Below are positions 27,595 through 36,954 of a stretch of 37,500 bases of DNA, piece by piece; position 1 is the first letter of the stretch; each line of letters starts with the position of its first letter. Both the position numbers and the translations under genes were made by a program. Under the pieces are notes generated by a model. That model ran no database searches. It was not told where the DNA came from and was given only the letters and a program-made list of their open reading frames with translations. The stretch covers positions 201,906 to 239,405 of the forward strand of contig CAUYUJ010014353.1 in the NCBI GenBank assembly GCA_963575745.1. The letters are read 5' to 3'. This DNA comes from Prorocentrum cordatum. Taxonomy: Eukaryota > Sar > Dinophyceae > Prorocentrales > Prorocentraceae.

Positions 27595-28296
27595 TCATCG
27601 CCGCTCTTGGCTGGCCGTGGGGGGCCTGGAGCCCAGCGCCTCGGAGGCCAGCAGGGGCGCCACCTCCAGGGGCGGGTGCTGCCCAGCCTTCAGCACGGAC
27701 TGGCGCAGGAAGGCCTCGTCCATGCGCAGCCGCTCGTGCTCCACCTGGATGCTCACGAGCTCCGCGCGGAGGCTCTTGTTGTGCTCGCGCAGCTCCCTGT
27801 TCAGCGCCATGATGCCAGCGTAGTCCTCCGCCGGCAGGTACCCCTGGGAGACCATGTCCTCCCGGCTGCCCGGCGCGGTCGCCCCAAAGCCGCCGGCACC
27901 CTCCGCCGCGCCGCTGCCCGGGCGGCGCTCCGCGGCGCCAGCGCTGGCGGCGGCACTGGCTGGCGACGCCCGCCCCGCCGAGCTCCGCGGACTCGCCGGC
28001 ACCGGGCTCCCCCTCGACGGCGACGCCGGGGTGGAGCCGCGGGAGACGGGCGAGGGCGCGGCGGCGTGCCCAGACAGCCTCCGCTGCAGCGGCGAGGAGC
28101 CCCGCGACGAGGGCAGCGGCGTGCGCGGCCCCGCGCGCGCCTCCGGCGGCTCTGGCGCCGGCGCGTCCTGCTCGGCGGGCAGGCGCGGCGGCCTCTGCCT
28201 GCCCGGACCAGGCGGGGCGGGGCCGGGCCCGAAGGCAGGTTGCAGGAAGTCGGGCATCGGCGCCTCGTGGCGCGCGGGGCGCCCGCCAGCGGCCAT
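27595..28296 (-). CDS. Pro/Ser-rich protein with C-terminal coiled coil (C-terminal exon)
   Basis: Open from an ATG at 28296 to TGA at 27595, 233 codons. Residues 1-155 are Pro/Ala/Ser/Arg-rich and predicted disordered, with several SRG-S/T and SP sites. The C-terminal 75 residues contain a clear heptad pattern (IMALNRELREHNKSLRAELV continuing through VEHERLRMDEAFL), typical of a dimeric coiled coil. The frame continues upstream of the chosen ATG through a 27-bp repeat coding RRPSPHGPL units, so the true start may be further up or in another exon. I do not recognise the family; a scaffold or cytoskeletal protein is possible but unproven. Confidence 0.55.
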   Translation of the reverse strand: MAAGGRPARHEAPMPDFLQPAFGPGPAPPGPGRQRPPRLPAEQDAPAPEPPEARAGPRTPLPSSRGSSPLQRRLSGHAAAPSPVSRGSTPASPSRGSPVPASPRSSAGRASPASAAASAGAAERRPGSGAAEGAGGFGATAPGSREDMVSQGYLPAEDYAGIMALNRELREHNKSLRAELVSIQVEHERLRMDEAFLRQSVLKAGQHPPLEVAPLLASEALGSRPPTASQERR

Positions 28297-28344
28297 GGGC
28301 GGCAGGAGGGGGTGGAGAGGGGGGCGGCGCGGCAGCGAGGGGCG

Positions 28345-28460
28345 GCGGAGAGGGCCCTGGGGCGAGGGGCGGCGGAGAGAGCCGTGGGGCGAGGGGCGGC
28401 GGAGAGGGCCGTGGGGCGAGGGGCGGCGGAGAGGGCCGTGGAGGGAGGGGCGAGCGGAGG
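28345..28460. repeat. 27-bp minisatellite, about 4 copies
   Basis: CGGAGAGGGCCGTGGGGCGA units at 27-bp spacing. On the minus strand in the frame of the 27595-28296 gene each unit codes RRPSPHGPL, so it could be an in-frame coding repeat. Confidence 0.75.
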
Positions 28461-28649
28461 CGCGCCGGGTAGAGGGGCGGGCGAGCAAACGCGGACGGCC
28501 ACTGGGGGCCACTGCGTGCGCCAGAGCCCTTGGGCCAGAGTGGCTCGTTACAGGGAGGTAAGTGGGAGAGGGGGGTGCTGTGAGGGTCGTCGGGACGACC
28601 CTCAAGAGCGGCGAAACGGGGGCCTCCACCTCCCACCTCCCTCCTCATG

Positions 28650-28980
28650 CATTCCTTTCCTTACGAATAACTACTCCCTGTCGCAGCCCGAAGCCAGTCG
28701 CAAGGGCGGGCTGTGCGCTTCGCCTGAAAAGTCCTTGCCACTGGCAACAGTTTCACACATGGAGGGCGGGTGGTTTTCAAAATGTGGTTCCCGCCTTAGC
28801 ACCACGCACACTCGTCTTCGAAAATTGCAAATCTCACGGATTGAAGGCGAGTTGTTTTCGAAATGTGGCTCTCGCCTTTTTGCTTTGAACAATTTACACG
28901 GTTTGACGGCGGGTCGCTTTCAAAATGAGACTCTCGCCTCAGCACTGCGCACAATCGCTTCAGCAACTTGCACAAAAAAA
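28650..28980 (+). repeat. ~81-bp satellite, locus 2
   Basis: Starts with CGAATAACTACTCCCTGTC like locus 1. Diverged units carry AAAATGTGG / GAAATGTGG / AAAATGAGA at 28779, 28860 and 28922 and CTCTCGCC motifs. Confidence 0.8.
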
Positions 28981-29084
28981 ACAAACCAAAAAAAACTAGG
29001 ATTCACATCGCGAACGTACCAGAGACGGGCTTTGGAACGACTCAGCATTGCTAGGTCGTAGCAATTACGTTAATTCGTGATGCT

Positions 29085-29380
29085 GACGTCCCAGGAACGG
29101 TGTTCTGGCACGGTTCAGGATCGTCAGGGCGGAACAGTCAGGTTGACTCGTGGCGTTCAAATTGTGAGAAAAAATGCATTGGCACGCGTCAGGATTTTCA
29201 CACGGTTGCCTCCAAACGGGGCATTTCCCTCAGCGGAAATGGATCCATGTAGGGGCCTATGAAGAGGGAGCTTGGAGGGAGGGTGAATTCCAACATCGTT
29301 GATGAGTCCTGTGTTTGCACTGGTCCTCGTCCTGCTCCTCCTTTTCCTCCTCCGCTTCTCCTCACCGCCTCCCATCCCTC
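29085..29380 (+). repeat. Composite-repeat 3' module, copy 2, with short (TCC)n
   Basis: CCAGGAACGGTGTTCTGGCA, GCGGAAATGGATCCATGTAG and CATCGTTGATGAGTCCTG occur in the same order as in 24161-24395, again directly before TCC-rich sequence (29329-29380). Confidence 0.7.
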
Positions 29381-29474
29381 TTCCATGTAAATCCGCCACC
29401 GCGCCTGCACGCACTGGGCGCGTTAGAACCCTGGCTGGCACGGGAACGGAAAGAGCGCGTCAAGAACTAGCCCG

Positions 29475-29755
29475 AGAGGGTTCACAGCACCGCTCGCTCT
29501 TGGGAGCTGTGGCGTCGAGAGCTTATTTCATGTCATCGCTCGCTCTTGGGAGCCTTGGTGTGAAGAGATTATTCACGTCATCGCTCGCTCTTGCGAGCCT
29601 TGGCGCTAGGAGTTGCTTACGTCACCGCTCGCTCTTGGGAGCCTTGGGGCTAAGACTTTTGTACGTCACCGCTCACTCTCGGGAGACTTTCGAATGAAGA
29701 GTCGTTGACGTCACCGATCGCTCTTGGGAGCCCTGGTGCGAAGAGTTGCTTGCAA
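29475..29755 (+). repeat. ~60-bp minisatellite with GACGTCA motifs, about 5 copies
   Basis: CGCTC(G/A)CTCT(T/C)GGGAG recurs about every 58-61 bp, each unit ending near (T/A)CGTCA(C/T)CG. One unit has a full TGACGTCA palindrome, the cyclic-AMP response element sequence. Regulatory meaning is unproven. Confidence 0.75.
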
Positions 29756-29779
29756 ACCCAGCCTGTTCTCAAGATAGCT

Positions 29780-31261
29780 TCACCCCTGATTATACTGCTG
29801 CCCCGCCTTGTCGAAGACGTTGCCGAAGATGGACTCAAGGGCCTGGTAGCTCAACATCAGACTTGCCAAAACAAACCAAGGAATTCACCCCACGGACACC
29901 TGCGCGCCAACTCATGAGCTCGATCTTAGCAGCCCCATACGATTGCGCAGATGCACAAGTTCAAAATCCCGCAGATGAGGCTGCCCTTCTCCCCTGGGGA
30001 ACCCGGCGCAAAAAACTTGAAGGCGTAGAACAACAGGGCGGGAGACTGGTCGACACCGCCCCGTTATGCCCGGAGGCTCGGAGGTCCACCCACCCCGCTG
30101 AATATTCGGAAGGCACGGTAGCATGCCAAGACGCATACAGGACTCCACCTGTGTAACATGTGGCGGCACTCGTTCCCGTGGGAAGACCTGCACTCGGCGG
30201 CCCAATGGCTCTAAAATCAACATCTTGTAGGCGGCGTCAACCGACGTGCGGATCCTGCTCCACTATGAAGTAATGCATTGGCCAGCTGGCTCTAATGCCT
30301 GAGTCACTCACAAGAGCCCCTGCTGAAACCTACGCGCCCGCGCGCCTGGGTCACCGGGATCGAGCCCAGGAAGCCGAGGAACGAGCGTCTGCAGGGACGT
30401 CAGGATCATGTTCAGCCATGCTGGGCCCCGCCACCGATGCTCATGGCGCCTGCAACCCATGCCACGCTGCGGAACTGGGCACGCCGATCTCCTGGCGCGG
30501 CTGCGCGGGCGCTGCCGACGCGGGGGTCGCCCTGCCACTCCGCGGAGAGGATGAACACGCGGCTGCCGGCGCCGCGCTCATACCCTCGAAGCATGGCGGC
30601 CCACGCGGAAGCTGACCCACGTGACTCCGCGGTGGCGCCCCCATGACTCCGCATATGTCGCCGCGGCTCGTCATCGGGTCGCCCTGGGGACCGTCCGCGA
30701 GCGCGCGTCTGCCGGGGCAACTGAACAGCCGAAGGCTGGCAGCTCCGTCATCTGGACAGTCGTGACAACTGGCAACATCGATCCCGAAGCGGGGAGTGGG
30801 ACGAGGCATGCTTCGCCTCCTGGCTGGCCCCCACCGATCGGGCGGTGCGTGGCCAGAATGGGACCCAAAGGTCGCCCTCCCGCGAGGTCTCGATGACTGC
30901 GTTCATCGCCAGCTCCATACCAGGAGGAGCGCGGAGACATGGGCAAGCATAGGCACTGCCCCCTGTGGTGAGCTGTTATCGGTTCCCTCCTGCGTGCGGA
31001 CAACTGGTGCGCACCGGGACAAAAGGGATGGTCGAAGAAACGTTCGAAACCCAAGCACACGGGGTGCCCGTATGTGCCGCACTTGGCACACCCAGCGGGC
31101 TCGAAGGTCATCTGGTTGCAGATGTGGAAGCTTGCCTGCAATCCGCTGAAGATGCCCTCGTTGGGGCGCATCCTTGGCCTCATCACCCGCGTGGATGGGT
31201 TCGGGGAGGTCCGGCGAACAAGGACGATCGAATCACCCGGTCCCGCACTGGAAGACGCCAT
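29780..31261 (-). CDS. Multi-exon host gene: Cys/His-rich N-terminal part and membrane-spanning C-terminus
   Basis: Exon segments on one strand with matching phases. 31015-31261 opens with an ATG and carries a C-x2-C-x4-H-x2-C motif (CAKCGTYGHPVC) then FDHPFCP. The donor GTGCGC joins in phase 1 to 30835-30962 (acceptor CACCACAG|G), which adds CPC and a well-formed stretch ending WPRTARS. About 30418-30650 reads RGYERGAGSRVFILSAEWQG. 29941-30045 (acceptor ACCAG, donor GTATGG) carries a hydrophobic span. 29780-29842 (acceptor TACCAG|G) ends in DKAGQQYNQG and TGA. The last two are phase 0 and join cleanly. The Cys/His spacing recalls PHD/RING-like zinc sites. GFLGSIPSPALLF at the join near 30045 recalls the late helices of major-facilitator transporters. 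That these segments form one gene is inferred; the middle exons and a frame problem near 30385-30435 are unresolved. Confidence 0.45.
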
Positions 31262-32160
31262 CCCCGATCACAGCCAATGTAGCGCGGTGGACTCCAAAAG
31301 ATGACGATGATGACGAGCAGACTTCGTTTTTTCCGGTGTGCCTTCAAAACCACTCAGGCATGTCTCGAGAGTACGGAAGCCCGTGCGACCGTCTCCACTG
31401 CTGTGCTTTCTACTGCAGCATCTCGCCTCGGCTATCGAACGGTTACCCGCCCGATCGCCGGGAGCTGTTACGTAAAGGTTATACAACTGAGCCTGCGCCT
31501 GAATGTTTGCGTTATTACTTACTGCCGTGATTTGTGCAGCCCTCAAGGCCGAAGACAGCCGAATTAAAGCGCGCATACCTGGCAGAAGGACTGGGGTTGG
31601 CATCGGCAAGCCTGGTGCCCACCTCAAATCGAAGAGGTTCTACCTGTCCATAGCAGCAAGAGTGACACAACTCGGTTAGGACCGCCCGGAGCAGCAGACA
31701 CGACTTGGTCAGGACCGCCCGGATGGCAGGTCCCACGGCCACTTACATTGTCAGAGAAGCACTGTAGATCGAGGAAGGGCAACTGGTAACATGTTGTTTT
31801 GCAACTTGGTTGCACGCTATTGTGTCTGAACGTATGAACTTTGACGCGCGATGGCGGATCACCTATGGAAAAATCGTGTCACATTGACGACTTATACACA
31901 TGTGTGTGTGTCGATAGCGGAACACAGATGAAAAAGGACAGGGGTGGGTGCGGCTGTTTCTCCACACTCCGTAATCCGCACTATCTGCAAGCGCCGCCGT
32001 CCAGACCGCTATGCCTTCAGTGAGACCTGAGGCACAACGTTCACATCACACGTGTCTAAGGATGCAGCGCCAGAAAGAAATCCGAAGAGCCCTTCCAGGG
32101 ACGAATCTGTCAACCAAAAAACGATACGTGACTGATGAATTTCCAAGCCTTTCAAGGAAG
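31262..32160. other. No gene supported
   Basis: Mixed, less GC-rich sequence. 31660-31735 holds a ~33-bp duplication (GGACCGCCCGGA core). A hydrophobic minus-strand stretch near 31270-31320 could be an upstream exon of the 29780-31261 gene but has no fixed boundaries. Confidence 0.35.
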
Positions 32161-32184
32161 GCACTTGGTTCCTACAGTGAGTAA

Positions 32185-32430
32185 GACTGCGTGCAGCGAC
32201 TAATTAGGACAGGACTTGGGACGGGAGGATGTCTGGCATCGCTGGTAACTCTTGGGTTTGCTCTGGTCCTCCTCCTCCTCCTCCTTTTCCTCCTCTTCCT
32301 CCTCCTGCTCATCATCATTCCCCTCCTCATTACCATCATCCCCCTCCCGCTCCCCGTACTCCTCGTCGTCCTCTCTCGCCTCCCGCTCCTCTTCTCGTCG
32401 TGCTGCGCCTGCCCCTCCTCCGCCTCAACA
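32185..32430 (+). repeat. Composite-repeat 3' end, copy 3, with (TCC)n
   Basis: CATCGCTGGTAACTCTTGGG then TTTGCTCTGGTCC and TCC-rich sequence, matching the ends of 24161-24395 and 29085-29325. The Leu/Ile-rich plus frame is a repeat artefact. Confidence 0.65.
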
Positions 32431-32624
32431 TCGCCCACTTCCAACAATTATCCTGCTTGTCGTTGTCGTCATCATCGTCACCACCGTCGACGTCATCGAC
32501 GCCGTCCCCGTCCGTCCGTCGTCGCCTCTGCCGTCGTTGAACTCGTCATCATGATCGGCATCGCCACAGTTCTCGTATCCGCGAAAGCACCCTCCGCGAC
32601 GAAGAGGAGGCGGGAGTAAATGAA

Positions 32625-32790
32625 CATGGGAGAGGGGGAAGGGGGGGAGAGGGAGGAGCGGGAGAGACGGGAGGCGGGGAGAGGAATGGGGAGGGCGGAA
32701 GGAGGAGGGAAGGAAGAGGCAAGCTAGGTGCGCACGCGCCAGATTTGACGCCCTACCCTCCCAACCGTCCCTTTCCATTGCGCTGTTTTT
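32625..32790 (-). repeat. Purine-rich tract and dispersed repeat core, copy 3
   Basis: 32628-32715 is GGA-rich. 32715-32790 is the reverse-complement match to the 11225-11295 core (GCAAGCTAGGTGCGCACGCG then TTTGACGCCCTACCCTCCC). Confidence 0.65.
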
Positions 32791-32944
32791 TGTTTATCTG
32801 CGGACGTCATAGCGGTCATGTTAGCGGACATGTGACTCAAAAAAAGACCCCGATCGTGTTATGCGTAATCGAAAAGCGACAGCTGCGCGCAAACGAGGAG
32901 GAGGTGGCGGATGAGGAGGATGGGCAAGAGGAACAGGAGGATGA

Positions 32945-33130
32945 CTACACAGCCGGGAGAAAAGTTATCACAATATCAACAAGACCATCGTCTTGAATGA
33001 TTTGCACACGGCAACGCCCAAAAAGGATCATTAAGTGACATTCGTCGCCTTTCAATGCTGGCAGCGTGCGCAGGCGTGCACCATGGGCCAAGTCATTGAT
33101 ATGCCATGCTTTGGCTTGCGCGCCCAGTGG
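32945..33130 (-). CDS. Possible C-terminal host exon
   Basis: The minus strand is open to TAG at 32945 and reads as ordinary protein: WHINDLAHGARLRTLPALKG, DECHLMILFGRCRVQIIQDD, then GLVDIVITFLPAV. It is more AT-rich than neighbouring coding segments. The 5' boundary is not fixed; candidate AG acceptors lie near 33130. Family unknown. Confidence 0.3.
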   Translation of the reverse strand, partial: PLGAQAKAWHINDLAHGARLRTLPALKGDECHLMILFGRCRVQIIQDDGLVDIVITFLPAV

Positions 33131-33629
33131 CGACATTGGGAGGCGGACGCCACTTAATGCCCGGGTAATATTCCAAACTAATCCTTCACAGGGCCGCTGG
33201 CGTGGGCGGTTCCACGTTCTGCCGTGCGACTTCGTTCCCACAGTCGGATGGCTAACGTGCACCGCGCAATGCAGACGGGACGTCCTTCCTTAACATTGCC
33301 AGGCCGATGTCGCTTCGTGCGACGGACCCCGCCTGGTCTGATTCAACATCGTTTTGGCTTCCATCCTCGTGCCACTTTTATCATCATTTTTTCACGGGGA
33401 TGTATTTTCTCCAAACAGTGAAAGCGCAGCAGCACGTGGCTCCTTAAGCGCGACTGGAGGCGGAAAGCCTCCCAGAACGTAATCGGCGACAGCCGACCTT
33501 CCGAGGCACTCGATGTACAAATCCTCTACGGAGAGATAGTCGGGTTCAGCGCGCTGTCGGCATTATTGCTATGATTCCGCGGGAGAGGACATGAGGAAGA
33601 AGAGAAGAAACCGACCGCCAGAAAGCACA
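33131..33629. other. No gene supported
   Basis: Mixed sequence with moderate AT content. Frames are short and lack motifs. Confidence 0.35.
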
Positions 33630-33821
33630 TTAAGTCGGGAGGCAAAGCTGACCGAGGATAAAGTCTGATGATCGAAGGCGAAGCCGCCGAAGCCACGCAC
33701 GCTGGAGTCGAGGCACCATGCGCAGCTGCACCAGCGAAACCAACAGCATCGCTTGCAGCAGCACCTGTGCATCCAACAGCACGAGCGCGTCTACGATGTC
33801 GTCGGCAGCCACGAGCGCCTC
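33630..33821 (-). CDS. Possible C-terminal host exon with long amphipathic helix
   Basis: After an acceptor CACGCAG|G the minus strand is open for 63 residues to TAA at 33630. It reads EALVAADDIVDALVLLDAQV and continues as a Leu/Val/Gln-rich amphipathic helix followed by an Arg-rich segment and FILGQLCLPT. The AG|G junction fits dinoflagellate introns. Partly repetitive CTG/GCT codons lower confidence. Confidence 0.3.
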   Translation of the reverse strand, partial: EALVAADDIVDALVLLDAQVLLQAMLLVSLVQLRMVPRLQRAWLRRLRLRSSDFILGQLCLPT

Positions 33822-34429
33822 CTGCGTGGACTACATACTGCTGACCACGGGCCAGACCTCCTATGAGGCGGGAATCTATGAGGCAGGAATACATGACATA
33901 ACTATGTGTGCGTAGTGTTTTGATTACGCCAGGGCGTCCATCGGCCTCAGTTCTGCTCGGGTGGATTATGGATTTGTCTGGCTTCCCCATCGTGACCACC
34001 CCGCGTGCACCAGCCATCGAACTCTGGGGTGATATTTGTGGAAACGAACTCCGAGAACGCAGGAGGAAAAGGATGAGGAGGAAGGAGGAGGACGGGGACG
34101 AATAGCAGCATCAGCAACTGGAGAGGAAGGAGCGGAAGGAGCAGGAGAACCAGGGTAAGGCGGAGGAGGGGAAAGGAGGGGTGCGACAACGATGAGGAAG
34201 GACTCGGATGTAGAAAGGTGGCCCGCGCTGGGGCGAGAGCGCCATTCTGAACGACTGGAGCAAAGCCCCGATCCAAAAATGAGGCCCACATTGCAGCCGG
34301 AACACCATTTTGGAAGGGCCGAGAACGCTCGGATTGTAAAAAAGAAAACAACTCGGCAACCTCCAGTGTAAAAAAAACATACGCGGAGAGGGTCACGCTA
34401 CTGGGGGAGAGAGGAGGGTAGTATTCATG
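33822..34429. other. Unassigned, with a diverged satellite relative
   Basis: 34060-34180 is GGA-rich. 34180-34360 holds GGCGAGAGCGCCATTCTGAA-type units related in reverse complement to the 81-bp satellite and to 5556-5640. Confidence 0.45.
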
Positions 34430-34960
34430 TCCAGCTATGTGCGCTCGCGTCATAGCTGACGTCCTGCCCCTCCCTCCCACCCCGTACCATTGCGTGGAGC
34501 TCCTCTCTATTCGCAGTCAGGTACCGAAGAATAGATGATCCCGAAGGAGTATGCACCGCATAGCATAGAGTAGCCTGGCATAGCATGGCGTGGGAGAGCA
34601 CGGCAGAACGCAACATGGCATGGCACGATGTGGCATTGCGTAGCCGAGCATGGCATAGCATGGCATTGCATGCCATGGCATGGCATCGCATGCCCATTGG
34701 CATTTTACATAGCCCTTTATTGCATGAAATGGCATGGTGCTGCACTATATAGCATGGCATAGCACGGTTTGGTATTGTGTAGCCAAGCATGCTGAATGAC
34801 CCCAAAAAACGGAAAAGAGGTCAACGCTACAGCGGGAGCACCATTAAGAAGGACGAACAACTCACACATGAGACCAATGCTGCAGCGGGAGCAAAATTCT
34901 GAAGGACCGAGGACGCGGAAATGATACCAATGCTGCAGCGGGAGCACAAAATGTGAGAGA
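34430..34960 (-). repeat. Inverted copy of the 10.86-11.30 kb repeat block
   Basis: From the right: 53-bp family units (34800-34960, GCTGCAGCGGGAGCA), then degenerate ATGGC/GCATA words (34550-34795), then the dispersed core (34430-34545). This is the reverse complement order of 10865-11300. Confidence 0.8.
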
Positions 34961-35360
34961 AGACCGACAAACCTCGCACTGGAAACAAACACACTAGAAA
35001 GAGCAGCGCGTGGGCAGCACGCGTGCGAAAAGCAGTGCGCGGAGGAGGGGTGCTCTGCTCTCGGCACGCCCTCGGGGGAGAGAGGAGACGAGTGGACAGA
35101 CTGTGCTGCGACTGTTGGGTAGCTGTAATACAAGGGAGGAGGGGGGCGCGAGGGGCGAGGGAGGGGGGGGGAGCGAGGGAGGCGGAGGAAGGAGAGAGAG
35201 AGAGGACGGAGGAGGGCGGAAGAGGACGGAGGAAGCTGGAGGGAAAGCTTCGTGCGAGCGCTGACCATCAGGCAGCTGGTGGCCGGGCCACTGGGGGTCC
35301 GGCAGACCAGGGCCTGGGATCTCTTTCTGCGGCTGCAGTCGGCGCCACTGCACTGGAGAC
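34961..35360. other. Purine-rich tract and possible exon material
   Basis: 35130-35245 is GGA-rich. 35230-35353 on the minus strand reads Pro/Gln-rich protein that might follow the 35361-35509 exon. Confidence 0.35.
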
Positions 35361-35509
35361 TGCGAAGGTTCGCCGAGGCTCTGAAGATCCCGGGAGGCCT
35401 TCGGGCCCCGGGGCGTTGTCCGTCAGCTGCGCCTCGCAGAGAGCCTTCCAGCAGGTCTGGAACCGTCCAGAGCGCCTGCCTGTGTCCCGAGCCAGGGCCC
35501 GGAAGCCAT
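35361..35509 (-). CDS. Possible internal host exon
   Basis: A strong pyrimidine-rich acceptor (CCTCCCTCCAG) precedes 35509. The frame then reads DGFRALARDTGRRSGRFQTC and WKALCEAQLTDNAPGPEG, a convincing protein stretch, up to a GTCTCC donor candidate at 35361. The next downstream minus-strand segment (to about 35230) also reads as Pro-rich protein in another phase and may be a following exon. Family unknown. Confidence 0.35.
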
Positions 35510-35616
35510 CTGGAGGGAGGCAGGCAGGCCACCCAGCCCACGCGTGTGCTCAGATGTCACGCAGAGGCCGTGCTGGAAGAATGCTTCGGGCACGGCATTT
35601 GCACGCAAGGATTGCT

Positions 35617-35860
35617 ATGCCACGTTCCCACCCTGGCCATCTGGCTTGACACGCCCCTGAGCCAATCCTGCCTGCATCTCGGAGTGGCTCGCCTGTTCTG
35701 TGGAATGTACCCTGGCGCTTTTGCGCGAGACCCCTTCCGGGCTGGTAGTCTCACGAAGGGCCACAAACGGAGAGAACACCCACTCCCAGTTGCTAGCCCC
35801 CCGTCTGTGGATCTTCGACACCGACAAGGAGGATGCGGCTGGGCCTGGCGAGCAGGGACA
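35617..35860. CDS. Exon-like block, strand unresolved
   Basis: Both strands read well. Minus: KIHRRGASNWEWVFSPFVAL and onward, compatible with the minus-strand exon at 35361-35509. Plus: from about 35685, ALLRETPSGLVVSRRATNGE and LWIFDTDKEDAAGPGEQ, ending at a good GTAAGA donor near 35866. GC at third positions is about 70% for both, so it does not decide. Only one is likely real. Confidence 0.25.
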
Positions 35861-36000
35861 TACACGTAAGACAGGTGGCCGACGCTACCTGGCCTGCTGC
35901 ATGTCACTGGCATCATCGTGACACCTAACTGGGCGGACGGGTGGAGGGGAAGGCTGGCGATGAGGGGCGCTACGCTGAACAAAAAAAAAATATAAAGCCG

Positions 36001-36150
36001 TCAGGAAATCACTGCCAAGACTCTCGACCACGTCGTCGTGCTTTGGCTTTCGGGCCGAGTCGATCCGTGGGGGCCCTTGGGCCTAAAGCGGAGCGAAAAA
36101 GGCATGTCGTCACCTTTCACGACGAAGCCGATTCCAGGGGACGACGACAG
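36001..36150 (-). CDS. Possible C-terminal host exon
   Basis: The minus strand is open to TGA at 36001 and reads GIGFVVKGDDMPFSLRFRPK followed by GPHGSTRPESQSTTTWSRVL. Upstream it merges into a GAC/GGC trinucleotide tract (36140-36220). A plus-strand frame over the same bases is less protein-like. Family unknown. Confidence 0.3.
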   Translation of the reverse strand: MSSSPGIGFVVKGDDMPFSLRFRPKGPHGSTRPESQSTTTWSRVLAVIS

Positions 36151-36299
36151 CGGCGGCGACGACACCGGCGGCGGTGGCGGTGACGGCGACGGCACTACGA
36201 CGACGACCACGGCGGCGGCGGCGATGACCCTCTCACGAGTCCTCCAGGCACCGTCTCTTGGGCACGAGGCAGCTTGCCATTGGACTCTGGCAAGTTTAC

Positions 36300-36636
36300 T
36301 TGAATAGAGGGGAGGGGAAGCAAGGAGGGGGAGGGGAAGGTAAGGAGGGGGCGGTACTCATGCAGAGGGCACAGAAGGCACGGAGGGGAAAGGAGGGGAA
36401 GGTAAGGAGGTAAGGAGGGAAAGGTAATGAGGTGAGGAGGGAGGCCCGAAAAAGAAATCTAGACTCCATGCGGGGCCGGGACTCCCTGGCACACCTCTTC
36501 GGCCCAGCGCTGCCTCTGAAGAGGCGGCAGAGGGCAGGCACGGCCCGTGCTGGCCAGGGGGGGGAGCTCCAGGAGAACCCTGAGGCGGCCGAAGGCCGTC
36601 AAGATCCTCCCCCGTCGCCCCGCTCGTCCGTGCCCC

Positions 36637-36660
<24 letters not shown>
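36300..36660. other. GGA-rich tract and GC-rich sequence, no gene supported
   Basis: 36305-36450 is A/G-rich. 36630-36675 carries GCC then GAC trinucleotides. Both strands offer short protein-like frames at 36660-36790 that I cannot choose between. Confidence 0.35.
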
Positions 36661-36675
<15 letters not shown>

Positions 36676-36954
36676 GAGTCAATATGAAGATCTTTGCGAC
36701 CTTTCGCTCCGGGAGCCTGCTGAAAGCCTCCTGGGGCCATCGCGGAACACCCGCGGGGCCACCTTGGAAGCACCCTGATTGTGGGCCGTCGGGGGGCTCA
36801 CTTCGGGCCCTCTGCGGGGCGCTCTGTCGGGAGCGGCAAAGAGGGGGGTGTCCAAGAGGGGGGGGTGCAAATCATGACCGGCGGCATGTGCGCGGCCCAG
36901 CGGGGGGGGCAGGGACGTAATGAAATAAGAAGAGGCGCTATGAAATCTGGGGGA

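Noticed and set aside
32191-32619. Leu/Ile-rich frame resembling a membrane protein
   Set aside because: The hydrophobic part is the CTC/CTT reading of a (TCC)n tract.
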